Shown here: positions 24,686-35,700 of the stretch, one piece after another
How positions within the stretch are numbered: position 1 is the stretch's first letter
How the letters are laid out: each line of letters starts with the position of its first letter
NCBI RefSeq assembly: GCF_910592395.1
Contig: NC_088311.1
Span: 25,266,646 to 25,330,645 of the forward strand
DNA from: Lineus longissimus
Lineage: Eukaryota; Nemertea; Pilidiophora; Heteronemertea; Lineidae
Direction of reading: 5' to 3'
Length of the DNA stretch: 64,000 nucleotides
Notes under the pieces: generated by a model
The model's input: the letters and a program-made list of their open reading frames with translations, nothing else
Databases searched by the model: none
What the model was told of the DNA's origin: nothing
Made by a program: the position numbers and the translations under genes

Positions 24686-25149
24686 AGAGAGGATGAGTGT
24701 GAGATATTCCCGATAACGTCATGCCGTGGTGAACGTCTTTCCTAAAGTCTGCTCTAATACGCACAACACCGGTAGGTCGGCATGGATAATCATGGGAATC
24801 GGAATACACCGAGGGTGCATGAATCATCTGGAGTGTGGACTCATTGAGGGGCTGGTCTCGGTGATACGTATTCGGTTAAATGCAATGCAATCAGCCAAGT
24901 TTTGGCCCTGAACACCACGTTTATGGGTCCATTCCCACATACAGGATTATGCCTAAGACCTAAACATTCTGTCCCAGTATGAACAAAAAGCTGGGCCTGC
25001 CATATATACTTTACTGAGGGTCATTTATACGACGGCACGCGATCCAAACTGGGTAGATATAGGCACTGACCCTTACAAACTAATCGCTTTGAAATCGAAT
25101 TGCCTTCTCTGCCTCATCAAACCAACCTTTTATTTCCGATGACAGAATC

Positions 25150-26160
25150 ATGGGGCAACAACAAGCTAAGCTGAAACCAGAGACCATGGACGAGTTGGTG
25201 TCGTGTACGGAGTTCAGCGAAGATGAGCTACAAGAATGGTACAAGGGCTTCAGGAAGGACTGTCCAAGCGGAACATTAAACAAAGATGACTTCAAAGCCG
25301 TCTACGTCAATTTCTTTCCTTATGGTGACGCGTCTAAATTCGCTGAGTACGCATTTAGGGCGTTTGATACGGACGCTGATGGCGTCATCAACTTCAGGGA
25401 GTTCATGTGCGCGCTGAGTATAACGACGCGTGGCAAACCAGAACAGAGGCTCAAATGGGCGTTCAACATGTATGATATTGACAACAATGGTTACATCTCT
25501 AAGGAGGAAATGGTCGAAATTGTCTCGGTAAGTTTCGATCAAAGTTGTGCGTTGTCAGTGCAGTTGTCTCCAGTCGGCTGGTTGTGCTGTGGCACTGATC
25601 TGCCAAATCTCTCCCGTACAACCTGTGTTGATGTCATTCTCTACTGAAAAGCAAAACCACTATAGTATATCCCCTATAGAAAGTAATGCGAAAGACGCCT
25701 GAGGTCTGACGTATTAGTCTGTCAATGTTATCATGAGTTGTTTAGTTCTCGTGTACACGTGTTGTTCAAAACAACGTTAGCGCTAACGACATCGCTGTGT
25801 TTCCTTCTGAATGGTACATTTCGTCACTGTGTGAGTTCCTACGAGGACAAAGTAACAACCGGGAGACGTAATACTGTCCGTTATCTGCTGTGCGCTTTAG
25901 CGTAGAATGTAGTTTCGAAACAGCAGCCCAGACGTATCAAATACCAACCACTTCAGTCGTTTCCTTTCCAGGCCATCTACAGAATGGTAGGAGGGGTGAG
26001 CCAACTCCAAAAAGACGAGGCCACTCCACAAATGAGGGTGGAAAAGATGTTTAAAAGTATGGACCGAAATTCGGATGGAAATCTCTCTTTAGCGGAGTTC
26101 ATAGAAGGTGCCAAACAGGACTCGTCTATTATCAAATTACTTGAGGGCAAAACCAAATAG
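25150..26160 (+). CDS. Neuronal calcium sensor protein (hippocalcin/neurocalcin type), copy 1
   Basis: Two exons, 25150-25527 and 25972-26160, joined in phase 0 by a GTAAGT...CCAG intron; 188 aa, close to the 190-193 aa usual for the family. The protein starts MGQQ, so Gly2 is a likely myristoylation site as in other calcium-myristoyl switch proteins. EF-hand 1 has the family's disabled form (Cys-Pro in the loop); EF2 ([12 protein letters not shown]), EF3 ([12 protein letters not shown]) and EF4 ([12 protein letters not shown]) keep the calcium-binding loop residues. The signature [10 protein letters not shown] and [12 protein letters not shown] segments place it with hippocalcin, neurocalcin and visinin-like proteins rather than recoverin; the exact orthology is not settled. 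The role is calcium-dependent membrane signalling in neurons or sensory cells. A polyadenylation signal AATAAA stands at 26385. Copy 2 follows about 1 kb downstream. Confidence 0.94.
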
Positions 26161-26384
26161 ACGGACTATGTTTTTTGGTTCTAAAGACAGTTTCTTTTTG
26201 CAATTCGGACCAGAGAATGCAGACGGAATTTATAAGTGAGGAAAAGGGTATAAGGCACAATATTGTCTTGTCATGTGTTTATATCTTAGACCTTAGTTTA
26301 ATTTATTACTGAGCATTGCTTTTATGCAATGGATGGCGAGAAAGAGAATAATCACTGGAAATATATTAAATGATAATTACATGT

Positions 26385-26390
26385 AATAAA
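26385..26390 (+). terminator. Polyadenylation signal of calcium sensor gene 1
   Basis: AATAAA 225 bases past the stop codon. Confidence 0.5.
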
Positions 26391-26647
26391 CGTCTCATTT
26401 CTATCACATGATACTGTTTATTCCTTCGCCACAAGGCGATGCCCGAATTGGCAATCAGTCGTAGCAACAAATACTCACAAGTGCGGGTATAGGAGAAGTT
26501 GAGAAGTTTATAGTGTCGCCGCTGAAGTGCAGCCAGAGCGACAATCTTTACAACTCCTGCCAGGCCCCTGGCGAGGAGGCAGTTTGGACTGACCCTAGCT
26601 ACTAGCTCACGCCGGTGGCTCATCAACCGGCCGCATCGGAACGAGCC

Positions 26648-26722
26648 ATCCGGGGGCCTCGAACCTTTGACCTTCCGTTCCGATCACGAGGCGGACATCT
26701 CAACCACTTGGCCATCTCGATC
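26648..26722 (-). mobile_element. tRNA-like sequence, probably a SINE head
   Basis: On the minus strand: A-box TGGCCAAGTGG (26704-26714) and B-box GGTTCGAGGCC (26655-26665), resembling a class with a long variable arm (Ser/Leu type). The acceptor stem ends do not pair well, and it lies between the calcium sensor genes; a SINE is more likely than an active tRNA. Confidence 0.55.
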
Positions 26723-27171
26723 GATATGCTACAGGAAGTGCCTATACGACGGATGTCACCACTTACGTGCCAGATTGAGTTTAGAAATCTGTCGGGACTT
26801 GCCATACTCTACGGACGGTGAAAGGAGAATCCCAAGTGTGAAGTAGAGCAATATATCAATGATCTACTCGCTGCTGAATGGAACCACGTTATTAATGTTA
26901 GAATTGTATTACACCTTAGAGAAATCAACCTATAAAGATTACACTTTCAAGCACAGAACTATCGACAAGAGGATTTCGTACAACATTGACGCTAATCTTT
27001 AACTCGTAAGTTGCCTTTGAATAATTTGACTCATGAGTGTAGTCGAGTAGGACAACTCAGCCCTATAACAATTGCAACCTGTAGTCATCAAGGAGATGTT
27101 GGAAGCGGTCTTGATCCAGCCTTCAAAAGTAAAACTTCTCACCTCAGACACTTTCATTCGGTTTTAGGATC

Positions 27172-28237
27172 ATGGGGGCACAGAACGCGAAACTAAAACC
27201 GGCGACACTCGAGGAGTTGGCTGCCTGTACCAGATTTACCGACGATGAGCTAAAACAATGGTACAAGGGATTCAAAGAATCGTGTCCGAGCGGAAAGCTG
27301 TCCAAGGAAGACTTCAAGCGCGTCTACATCAGCTTCTTCCCGGTAGGAGATGCCTCGAAGTTTGCTGAGCACGCGTTCAGGGCGTTTGATACCGATGGAG
27401 ATGGCATCATCAACTTCCAAGAGTTCATCTGCGCACTGAGTATATCCACCCGGGGAACGACCGAACAGAAGCTCAAATGGTCGTTCAACATGTACGATCT
27501 GGACAACAATGGCTACATTTCGAAGCCGGAAATGATAGAAATAGTGACGGTAGGTGTCCTTGGGTATTTGATTATGACAGAGGGAGTAGAGGATGTTACT
27601 GACTTTCTGAGTACAAATATTTTTTTCACTGTTTTTTTTGTTTTCTGCTCAAAATGAACCAACATCATCAGTCCCAAAACTGTTTGTGACTCTGAAAATT
27701 TTTCGACTGCAGTTGACGTCTCTGCTGCGAGACACCTATTCAGGTAACATGGTAACGCAGCAGATGACACAACTGAGCTGACACATGTGGATACAATGTA
27801 TAAATATACTTAAATCAATAACAACCACCAAATATAGAATCGAGAGTGTGACAGCCCGGGTGTAACGTTAATCAGTGTTCTTGTCTTAGTATTCTTTTGT
27901 TGCGGGCTTACCGGTATTGTGACAGACTAAATGCTATACAGCAGATCCAAGATAACAAGGCCGTGCAGTGCTACTAGTATCTTTCGTTACGCGGAAACCT
28001 TTCCGGCGACGAAATTCACTTCACACCACGTGTACCTAATCAAGATTGTTCTTTCAGGCCATTTACAAAATGGTGGGCGTGGCCAAAAAAGAGACAGTCA
28101 CACCAGAGATGAGAGCCGAGAAAATTTTCCAAACCATGGACCGAAATTCCGATGGCAATCTTTCCTTGGACGAATTCATCCAAGGGGCCAAGAAGGACCC
28201 GGTCATGATGAAGTTACTCGAGGCGAAATCGACGTAA
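27172..28237 (+). CDS. Neuronal calcium sensor protein (hippocalcin/neurocalcin type), copy 2
   Basis: Two exons, 27172-27549 and 28058-28237, phase 0 intron at exactly the same codon as in copy 1; 185 aa. It begins MGAQN (Gly2 for myristoylation). EF-hand 1 is the non-binding family form (CPSG), while EF2 ([12 protein letters not shown]), EF3 ([12 protein letters not shown]) and EF4 ([12 protein letters not shown]) look functional. First exons of the two copies have the same length (378 bases), so the pair is clearly a tandem duplication; they differ at many positions and in the linker before EF4, so the duplication is not recent. A proline replaces the usual glutamate after EF3 loop position 10 (KPEM against KEEM), which leaves the position-12 ligand in place. 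An AATAAA lies at 28951. Confidence 0.94.
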
Positions 28238-29821
28238 TAAAGAAGAGGTTTGGTGCGTCGCCAGGGACACTTTGGCGCAAAGAGGACAATCACAACTATA
28301 GAGGGGCACAGATGCCCTCCTTTTTTGTTTCTAACACATTATTTAACACTGAATCTCGTAGTAGCGGCGTCTCGTCGTCGTTGGCCTTGGTTCTTCCCGA
28401 GAACAAGACGGGTCTTTTTGTCTCCGAACTCAGATATGACATTATAAGATGTGCCAAACAACCCCCTTCTCCTCAGCAGTCATCTTGATTGTGACCATTC
28501 GGACTGCCGGTGTAGCAGTTTTAAATGTCCTCTTGGGTGGAGACTGTCCTACTATATTGCATGGTGACGGAGTGAGATTGCTTCTAAAGAAACGAAGACC
28601 TATAATTCAGGTATTAAAAGCGTCTAATAGAATCCGTTGTTCCCCGGCCATGATACACTCTGGAGGATGATTAAAGCTCTTCCATCAGGTTCATAGTGGT
28701 CAGGAGCAAAGTATGCTATAGACAATGAGATGATTGGATCTTCGCACGATTCTGCGCCGTTCACTTTGAAGACAAAAAAGCAAGAAAGATTGGCAATTTT
28801 ATTGTCAATGAAGTTACTCGGCTTGAAATTTAGGCCATCAATGGCTGCAATGAACGATACAGCAATTAGGATTAGCGTTCGTATTCACATAAAACACTGT
28901 ATATACCGGTAATCTCAGTTATAATACCTCAATATTCGTCACATCATTTTAATAAAGTACCTGACGTCAAACAGGAAAAAAACGAGTTGGCTTTTCATTG
29001 GTGACCCGATGGTTATACCACTGCGAACGCAGTTGACCCATCCACTCAAGCTGGGCTATTGGCTGTATCACAGTGGACAATGTCACAACCAAGACTGTCA
29101 TGGAAGACGTGTGCACGGGCTGTCCTTACGTATTTCGTGCTTACAAAACTGAGGGCCGGCTGCCGATGTACCATTTTTGAGTGTTTCCGTTTCGGAGTGT
29201 TTCCCCTCATTGTTTGGGAAGACTGAAGTGCAGGAGCGGGAGTGCAGGACGACATGTGATAGTCATTATACAGGTCAGCGTTTTAAACATTGATGGGGTC
29301 AGAGTGGGAGAACCAACCCTGTGAGGGAGCTCTTGGTTTCTGAAGGTTTGGTTAACACAAAGAACAAGACAAGTCAACCTCTTCATATGATATTACATCA
29401 TTTTAATCATTTATAACACTTACATCTATTTGATATCACTATTACATGCCAGTTGTGTATTTAGTCTCGACTCAGTCAACTGAATCCAATGCAAACTTTC
29501 TATCTCCCTTTCAGGATGTTAGAAAATCCCATGAAATGTAGCCTCGGGAGTGTAGTTCCATCTTCATACCTTCAAGGTTGGGAGATTCCAAAACCATTGC
29601 AGCTTGTCTCATCCCATCATAAAGACAGGGCAGATATGAACACTGCAAGTTTAGATTGCGGTTTCACCTGCCAACATAGTGACAACAACAGTCATGGAGA
29701 AACAGCAAGACATTCAGATCAACCCCAATGCCTCATGTCATCATATGCCTCAAACCTGCCTCACAACCGACACTTTGTAGACCACAATAGTTTTTGTAAA
29801 ACCATGAGACTGTTGCAGTGC
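28238..29821. other. 3' region between calcium sensor gene 2 and FAM32A
   Basis: Convergent gene ends; no further coding exon recognised. The short open frames present have no recognisable protein features. Confidence 0.6.
28951..28956 (+). terminator. Polyadenylation signal of calcium sensor gene 2
   Basis: AATAAA about 710 bases past the stop; another AATAAA overlaps the stop itself (28236) and is too close to be likely. Confidence 0.4.
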
Positions 29822-31033
29822 TCATTTTGTCCAACTGACTTTTGGAATATCAAAATGTTCTGTTAGGTCATCAAGACGTCCATTGAATTCCTGAAAGCAG
29901 AATGAAAGGCAATTGAGTAACTAACAAGTCATTATTTTGATATACAGTAATACTGCAAACCTTTAAATTGGTCAGCCGTTTATTTTTTTGGCACCATCAA
30001 TCAGTGAAAATTATATATAACAATGCTGAGTTGTTGACACATCAAACTGAATCCGGTTTCCAATGCAAAATGTTAACTACTTTGACCAATGTTTTGCTTT
30101 TAATCTAAAACTTAGAACATCTTTCTTGGGTCAATATTTTTGTACACTTGGCCAAGTCCACTTATTCTGACAAAGTGATTACTGCTGCTGACAAAGACAC
30201 TAAGTTTAGTTGAGTTTCACCTCCACTCACTCACTCACTCACTCACTCACTCACTCACCTCCACCCACTCACTCACCTCCACCCACTTACTCACTCACCT
30301 CCACCCACTCACTCACTCACTCACTCACCTCCACCCACTCACTCGCTCACATCCACCCACTTACTCACTCACTCCTGACACTTGGCATTTCCAAATCAAT
30401 TAACCACATTTTACTTCCCCTCACAAAAAAATAAATGACTTTCGAAAGGAAACGATTTTGAACTTAACTGACCATGATGCGTTCCTTGTGTGTCTTTGAT
30501 GCCTTCTCCAAGAGACTTTCTGCTTGCTTAAAAAGAGAAGGAAGAATTGAACAACTGACCAACCCCATTTTCAAATGTTTGCAGTTTAAAGATACACTTG
30601 TAAGTCAGGAGATAATTTGCCATAAAAAGAACAGTCTATTCTCAAATATCGCACTAATTCTACGAACTGCTTCTTTTCATATACAACAAACACTGACAAT
30701 CACACGCATATCAACAGTGTTGTACGGAGCGAGATTCCGTAGTGTTCGATTGTGATTTTCATTCCATCTCAAATTGGTCGTATGAGGATCAAGTCACAAC
30801 CAGGAGGCTCAAATGAGATCACTTTTAGGGAATCATCTAAACATGTCACTAAGACTCTACAAACCCTCTTTTCTTGTTGTCTCTTGAAAGCCATTTCCGC
30901 CTTGGTCCGTCTTGGAAGTTCTGGTTCACCAGAATCTTTCTTGTCTGCAGTAGTATGTTGCTCATCGTCATTTCCTGAATATAGTTTCTCCATCTTTTCT
31001 TTTTCTATCTTTTTACTCTTCTTTTTCTTCTTT
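29822..31033 (-). CDS. FAM32A: FAM32A homologue, first coding exon not found
   Basis: Three exons on the minus strand: 30865-31033, 30473-30526 and 29822-29890 (stop TGA at 29822-29824), all with consistent phases. They encode the lysine-rich KKKKKSKK stretch, the RRTKAEMAFKRQQEKR segment, the QAESLLEKASKTHKERI helix and the end FDIPKVSWTK, which together match the small nuclear protein FAM32A (about 112 aa in human), reported to associate with the spliceosome. The N-terminal exon expected to encode the conserved VQKG-like start was searched for up to SPATA6 and not recognised; the acceptor at 31034 needs a preceding exon ending in phase 2. The middle of the protein (acidic, GNDDEQHTTADKKDSG) is longer than I recall for vertebrates. 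Confidence 0.88.
30226..30375. repeat. CACT-rich microsatellite in a FAM32A intron
   Basis: Interrupted runs of CTCA with CCTCCACC interruptions; the interruptions themselves recur, so this is a mixed micro/minisatellite. Confidence 0.9.
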
Positions 31034-32736
31034 CTGAAAGTGAAAGGAACGTATCAATTTGTGGCTAAACTTTAGAATCCCCGATCGGAAATGACGTAGT
31101 TTGATCGCATTCAACTATAAATCCATTGAACAGTGGTGCTTGGTTAGTCAACCGATGACCTTTTTTTGGGGTGTGATCGGGGATTAAACTCGTTCCGTTT
31201 TGCTGTAGGCCTATAGGGCCTATGGGAAGGGGAAGCCAATGGTTAGTTCAAGTCTCAGTGGTCAGTTGGACCATCGGTGGCGTATGCCCTTTCAAGATGC
31301 AAGTAGGCCTAGGCCTATCTGGCAAGGCCTATATGACGAGTAGGCCTATAGGCCCTAATACATTACATGTATTCGGGGGGGGGGGGGGGGATGTAAAGAT
31401 GGGTTCCCAATAATAATTTTTTTTACAATACTTTCGCATTTTCTGAGTGTTGCAGTGACCGATTTCCACGAAATTTTGCACACAGGTCAATATAAATTCA
31501 TCGATTCAGTTAATGTCATCCGTACTGCATACTTTTTTATCCCATGGTCTGAAACACCCTTTAATTTCAACGATCCCTGTGCGACGTTGTCGTATTCCGA
31601 CATGTTGAACCTCGCTGCTGAGATTTTGACGAAATGCGATTTCAGGTCTCATTAGGGAGGTTTTTTTGTATTCATGCGCGGCCAACCCGTAACCGTAGTT
31701 CCCAAAAAAATCATTGATTTCTTGGTTCTCACAGTATGCCAGTGTTAATTTAGCAGTTGTTTTGGCAAAGACATGTTTTTGGAGTTTCTGAAACCTAGAG
31801 TGCTACTCAATAAGCGGCTAATAAGAAACTATGCATTTTACTGTTGTTGCCGACGTATGCGTACACTGAATTTGGAATGTGCGTCGGCCCCGTGTTGAAA
31901 TGCCGTCCAGTGCCAATTGGTGCATTTTTCGCTGATTAGTGCAAAATTCAACATATCTCAACAATTCAATGGTTGACCCTCGATTTTTATAAAAATTTTG
32001 TGTAGCGTAAGCAACTGTCTTTCATGGCAGTTTGGTTTATTGTATTTTCAACTGAAATAGTTATCGAGAAGTAGGGAGGAATTGCGGTTGTTTCGCTCCC
32101 AGAGATTTTCGCCCCAGTCGTTTCAAGAATCAACATCCTGGAACCTGCCGTGCGAAACGACTTCGATTTGGAGCGAAACGACTAGGAGACACTGTAGGGA
32201 GCATTCAACATAAAATTTTATTTTGTATCTATTTGAAAATTTTATCACTTATTAATGCAAAGTACAGGCTTTTTAATTATTTTGTTACTCTACCTTATAA
32301 ATCATGTAAGGTTATAAAGGATAACCATTTCAGATAAAATTATATCGATTCTTTGTGTTTTTCAGTAATGATTGATCCCTTCCATTTCCGTACTGAAATT
32401 TGATTGGTTAAAACTTCTAGGCGTCCTTGGAGTTCCAAGTGAAAACATTCTGTGATATTTTGGCCCTGATCCGACTTCCTATTCTGCTTTAAAATGCCCC
32501 GCACAGCCCTAAAGTGTACGGTAGAAATAAAGATACATGCAGTAAGTATACGGTGGAACATATGTTTGGTCAAAGTTATCAGTATTGTTTTCTGGAAAGT
32601 GCAGACTCGATTTTGTTTTGATCTGTTGTAGGCCTAGCACTAGCAGTATGCTGTTGGCAAGTGATTGAGGTTTGACATACACTCTCTGTTTCGTGTGCTT
32701 TTGCCTTCGAGCTTAGCTAAGCCTCTGTTTGCATGG
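31034..32736. other. Region between divergent FAM32A and SPATA6
   Basis: Should contain the missing FAM32A first exon and both promoters. It has a poly-G tract, a cluster of TAGGCCTA-type palindromes at 31205-31360, and a degenerate inverted repeat around 32085-32187 built from AGTCGTTTCGCTCC-like motifs. Confidence 0.5.
31374..31390. repeat. Poly-G tract
   Basis: A run of about 15 G on the plus strand. A similar run of about 11 G after a (GT)n stretch is at 52871-52892. Both are candidate G-quadruplex formers and likely assembly weak points. Confidence 0.8.
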
Positions 32737-35700
32737 ATGGATGACATGTGGAAGGCCTACCGACGATTTTCATGCCCATGTTGTTGGGGAATCGTTGAGT
32801 TACAGGTAAATGTCCCTTTAAAGGGACAATATAGGCAGCAGCTAGGCAGGCAAGATAAAGTTACACAATATGCCAATAGGGGTCTCTCACATCTCACAGT
32901 AGGTCGAAATGATTCACGCTTATACGAGGGATATATTTAGTGGTCAGTTTGACATGATCAAAGGCCCTTACTGTTCAGTGTTTAATAACGACATAGGCCT
33001 ACCTGAAGTTGATGTTGGAAGATATCAAACATTACTGCCAGTTACATCATGACATTGAAATTTTTTGTGAGAGCTGCACAGCGTGCGTCCTGACAATGTG
33101 ACCATACATTTGTACCTTAAGTCTTTTGACATTACAAAACAAAGGCACAGACCGAGGTCCAAGGAGACTGTGTACATCTTTTGTTTGACTGTATGGACTA
33201 TTTCTTGTTGCTTTCAGGTATCTTGTCCTGGGGTGTGGCTCCCAAATAAGGATGATGTCTACCTCAGCGTTTGTATGCTTGGCCAGCACAAGCGCACCCC
33301 CTTGGTTGACTCGGTCTTTCCACTCACGTTCCACACGGAGATGAGATTTGATAAAGTATTTTGGACTGCCGTTGATCCAGCAGATGTAATGGATAAATTA
33401 GAAAGTGAGTTTCTCTTTGGAAGCAGACATGTTGTTGTTATGCTGTCCTGCATTCACCCTGACGAGAGTTCTTGACTGTTTCTTCCGCAGGGGTTGGTAA
33501 CATTTGTTTCTTAACCAAAAACATGCTGAAATTGTTGAACATTCAACTTTGCTTGACTTATGTCTATCAGTGTAGATTGAGTGTTTGTAATATCACTTAT
33601 TATATCCACCTACCTGATGTTAGTATACTGGTACACATGCACTTACATGTTTTACAAAACAAGGAAATGTGCTGATATCTTTTTCATATTTCAGGAGAAC
33701 ATGTGTTTTTTGAGCTCATCCAGTTAGACTTGCCATCTGCTGGTACTATTCTTGGTACTTATGAATGTAATGCTAGAGATTTCCTTTATCCATACCCACA
33801 CCTGGCACCAAAAGCTGTGGCTGATAGAGATGTGCTGATGGAAAAGACGGATGACTTCCCAGTAAGTGACACTTAAGTGTTGTGACTTGTGTATGTGATA
33901 TCAGAGGCCAGTTGATATTGATGGACATAAGTGTACAGTAGTGATACTGAACCACCTTGTCTTTTTAAAAGTTACTCTGCCTAAGACATTGGAATTGACC
34001 AGTCATGACGACTAGTCACCTGAATCCACAGAATATTCCAAGGTTGTTGGTTTAAATCCAGTCACCCCTCTACCTGCTGAGCTGAGGTCAAGCTCAACGG
34101 AGTCGTATGGTGGCAGCATCTTGATTCCCGAGTGCCGCGATGGAGACTTTTGATTGCGGCAGTTGGTGTAAGTTGCCAACACTGACTAAAGTGAATATAA
34201 GCTTATACAGTAGAACCTCTCTATTAAGGACCTTTAGCATGAGATTGCCTTATGACAGCACTTTCATTGAGTTAGAAAGTACATTATTGAAAACTCAGAG
34301 ATTTGTTTTCTTTCTTCAGCTTGGGCTTTCACCACGAATAGAATTTACAACAAGAACCTCGATCAGAGAAACACCAACACCGTACACGGACTCATACGAG
34401 ACATCAATCACTGGACTCGTAAGTTGCTAGCTTCTCATTTGTACACTGATGTTGATCTGATTCAGATCCATCTGATCAATTCATAGGGACACTCAAATAC
34501 CTCTGCCACAAGGCTGCTGCATGGTTTTTGATAGGTAGTATGGTTGATGAGGGTTCTGAGAAGCAGTGCCTGTCACCTCTGAAGTCCTGTGTTTGATTCC
34601 TGGTCTGTTCTGGTGTATTCATGTGGTAGAGATGGTGATCATCTACTTTCTAGAGGCCTGTGGGAGTCCTTGGTGGGAGTCCTTGGTGGGAGTCAATAGA
34701 CTGGATTACTGCAATAACTCAATAGGAAATCTTCAAGTTTTACTGACTTTCGACCGTAAGGCCTCGGCTGAAGCTCTGGAAGGCCTGTCCTAAATCAACT
34801 GGCTTGTCAACAAATCATAAGAAAGCTTATTGACATTATGGTGACTACAGCTAATATTGTATGCCCACATGATTGACATGAATGATGACATTACATGATT
34901 ACTATTTACACATGAGTAAATTCTGCATTGTTATCAATCTTTGTTCAACGGCTTTGATATGAATACAGAAAGGACTCATTGAGAGAATTTGCATTTTATG
35001 TCATTGGGGATTAACCTTTGCCCGCTCAATGAGTATTGTATGTAGTTTGTAGGGCTTGCTTAGAGAAATATTTGTTGGGCCGACATCACAAACAGCCTGC
35101 ATGTGTTTGCTCCTCCATTAAACCAGTTGTATAGAAAGACTCTGATTAAACCATGTACATATTAAATTCAGAAAAATGAAAATCAATGAAAATATTGTTT
35201 TTTGATTGAAGGAATGGAAAGAAAGTTTGTAAATCGTAAACATTTCCATGATGGCCTGAATCACAAAAATATTTTCAAAAAGTGGTTCAAAAGTTTGGTT
35301 CATTATTCATTGGTTAGCATGCAGTAGGCGACTGGACTCATACAAATGCATCAGGATAATCCATTGTTTTGAAATAAACAAGAATATTGATGTACCAATC
35401 CTTAGTAACCCGTACCTTGGCCTCATGTCTTTGCTAAGACTTGCAAAAGACTGCACGTGATGATTGCTTGGCTGACTGGGAATAAAAAACTGCTTGTGCT
35501 GCAGAACTCGATGAAATAGAGCGAAACCTGCATCTTGATTGATCCACCTTGCCAGGATTAGGGAGCCTGGAGATACCAATCTTCCATGACTCATGCTAAG
35601 TCATGACTCTCATTGTCCTGAGTGAAACCTATTTTCACAGCATCGATTGTCTTTTTTAGTAAGCTGTGAAATAATTGTTTTGTTTTGATCCGGATAATAT

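Larger units (their letters stand above)
21475..25149. other. Intergenic region between divergent AGL and calcium sensor gene 1
   Basis: Should hold the AGL 5' untranslated exon and promoter and the promoter of the first calcium sensor gene. Holds the fold-back element (23891-24038) and a SINE-like sequence (24610-24685). No coding exon recognised. Confidence 0.65.

Noticed and set aside
27931-28488. Plus-strand 185-codon open frame over calcium sensor gene 2 exon 2
   Set aside because: Wrong frame; the true exon is 28058-28237 with EF-hand 4.
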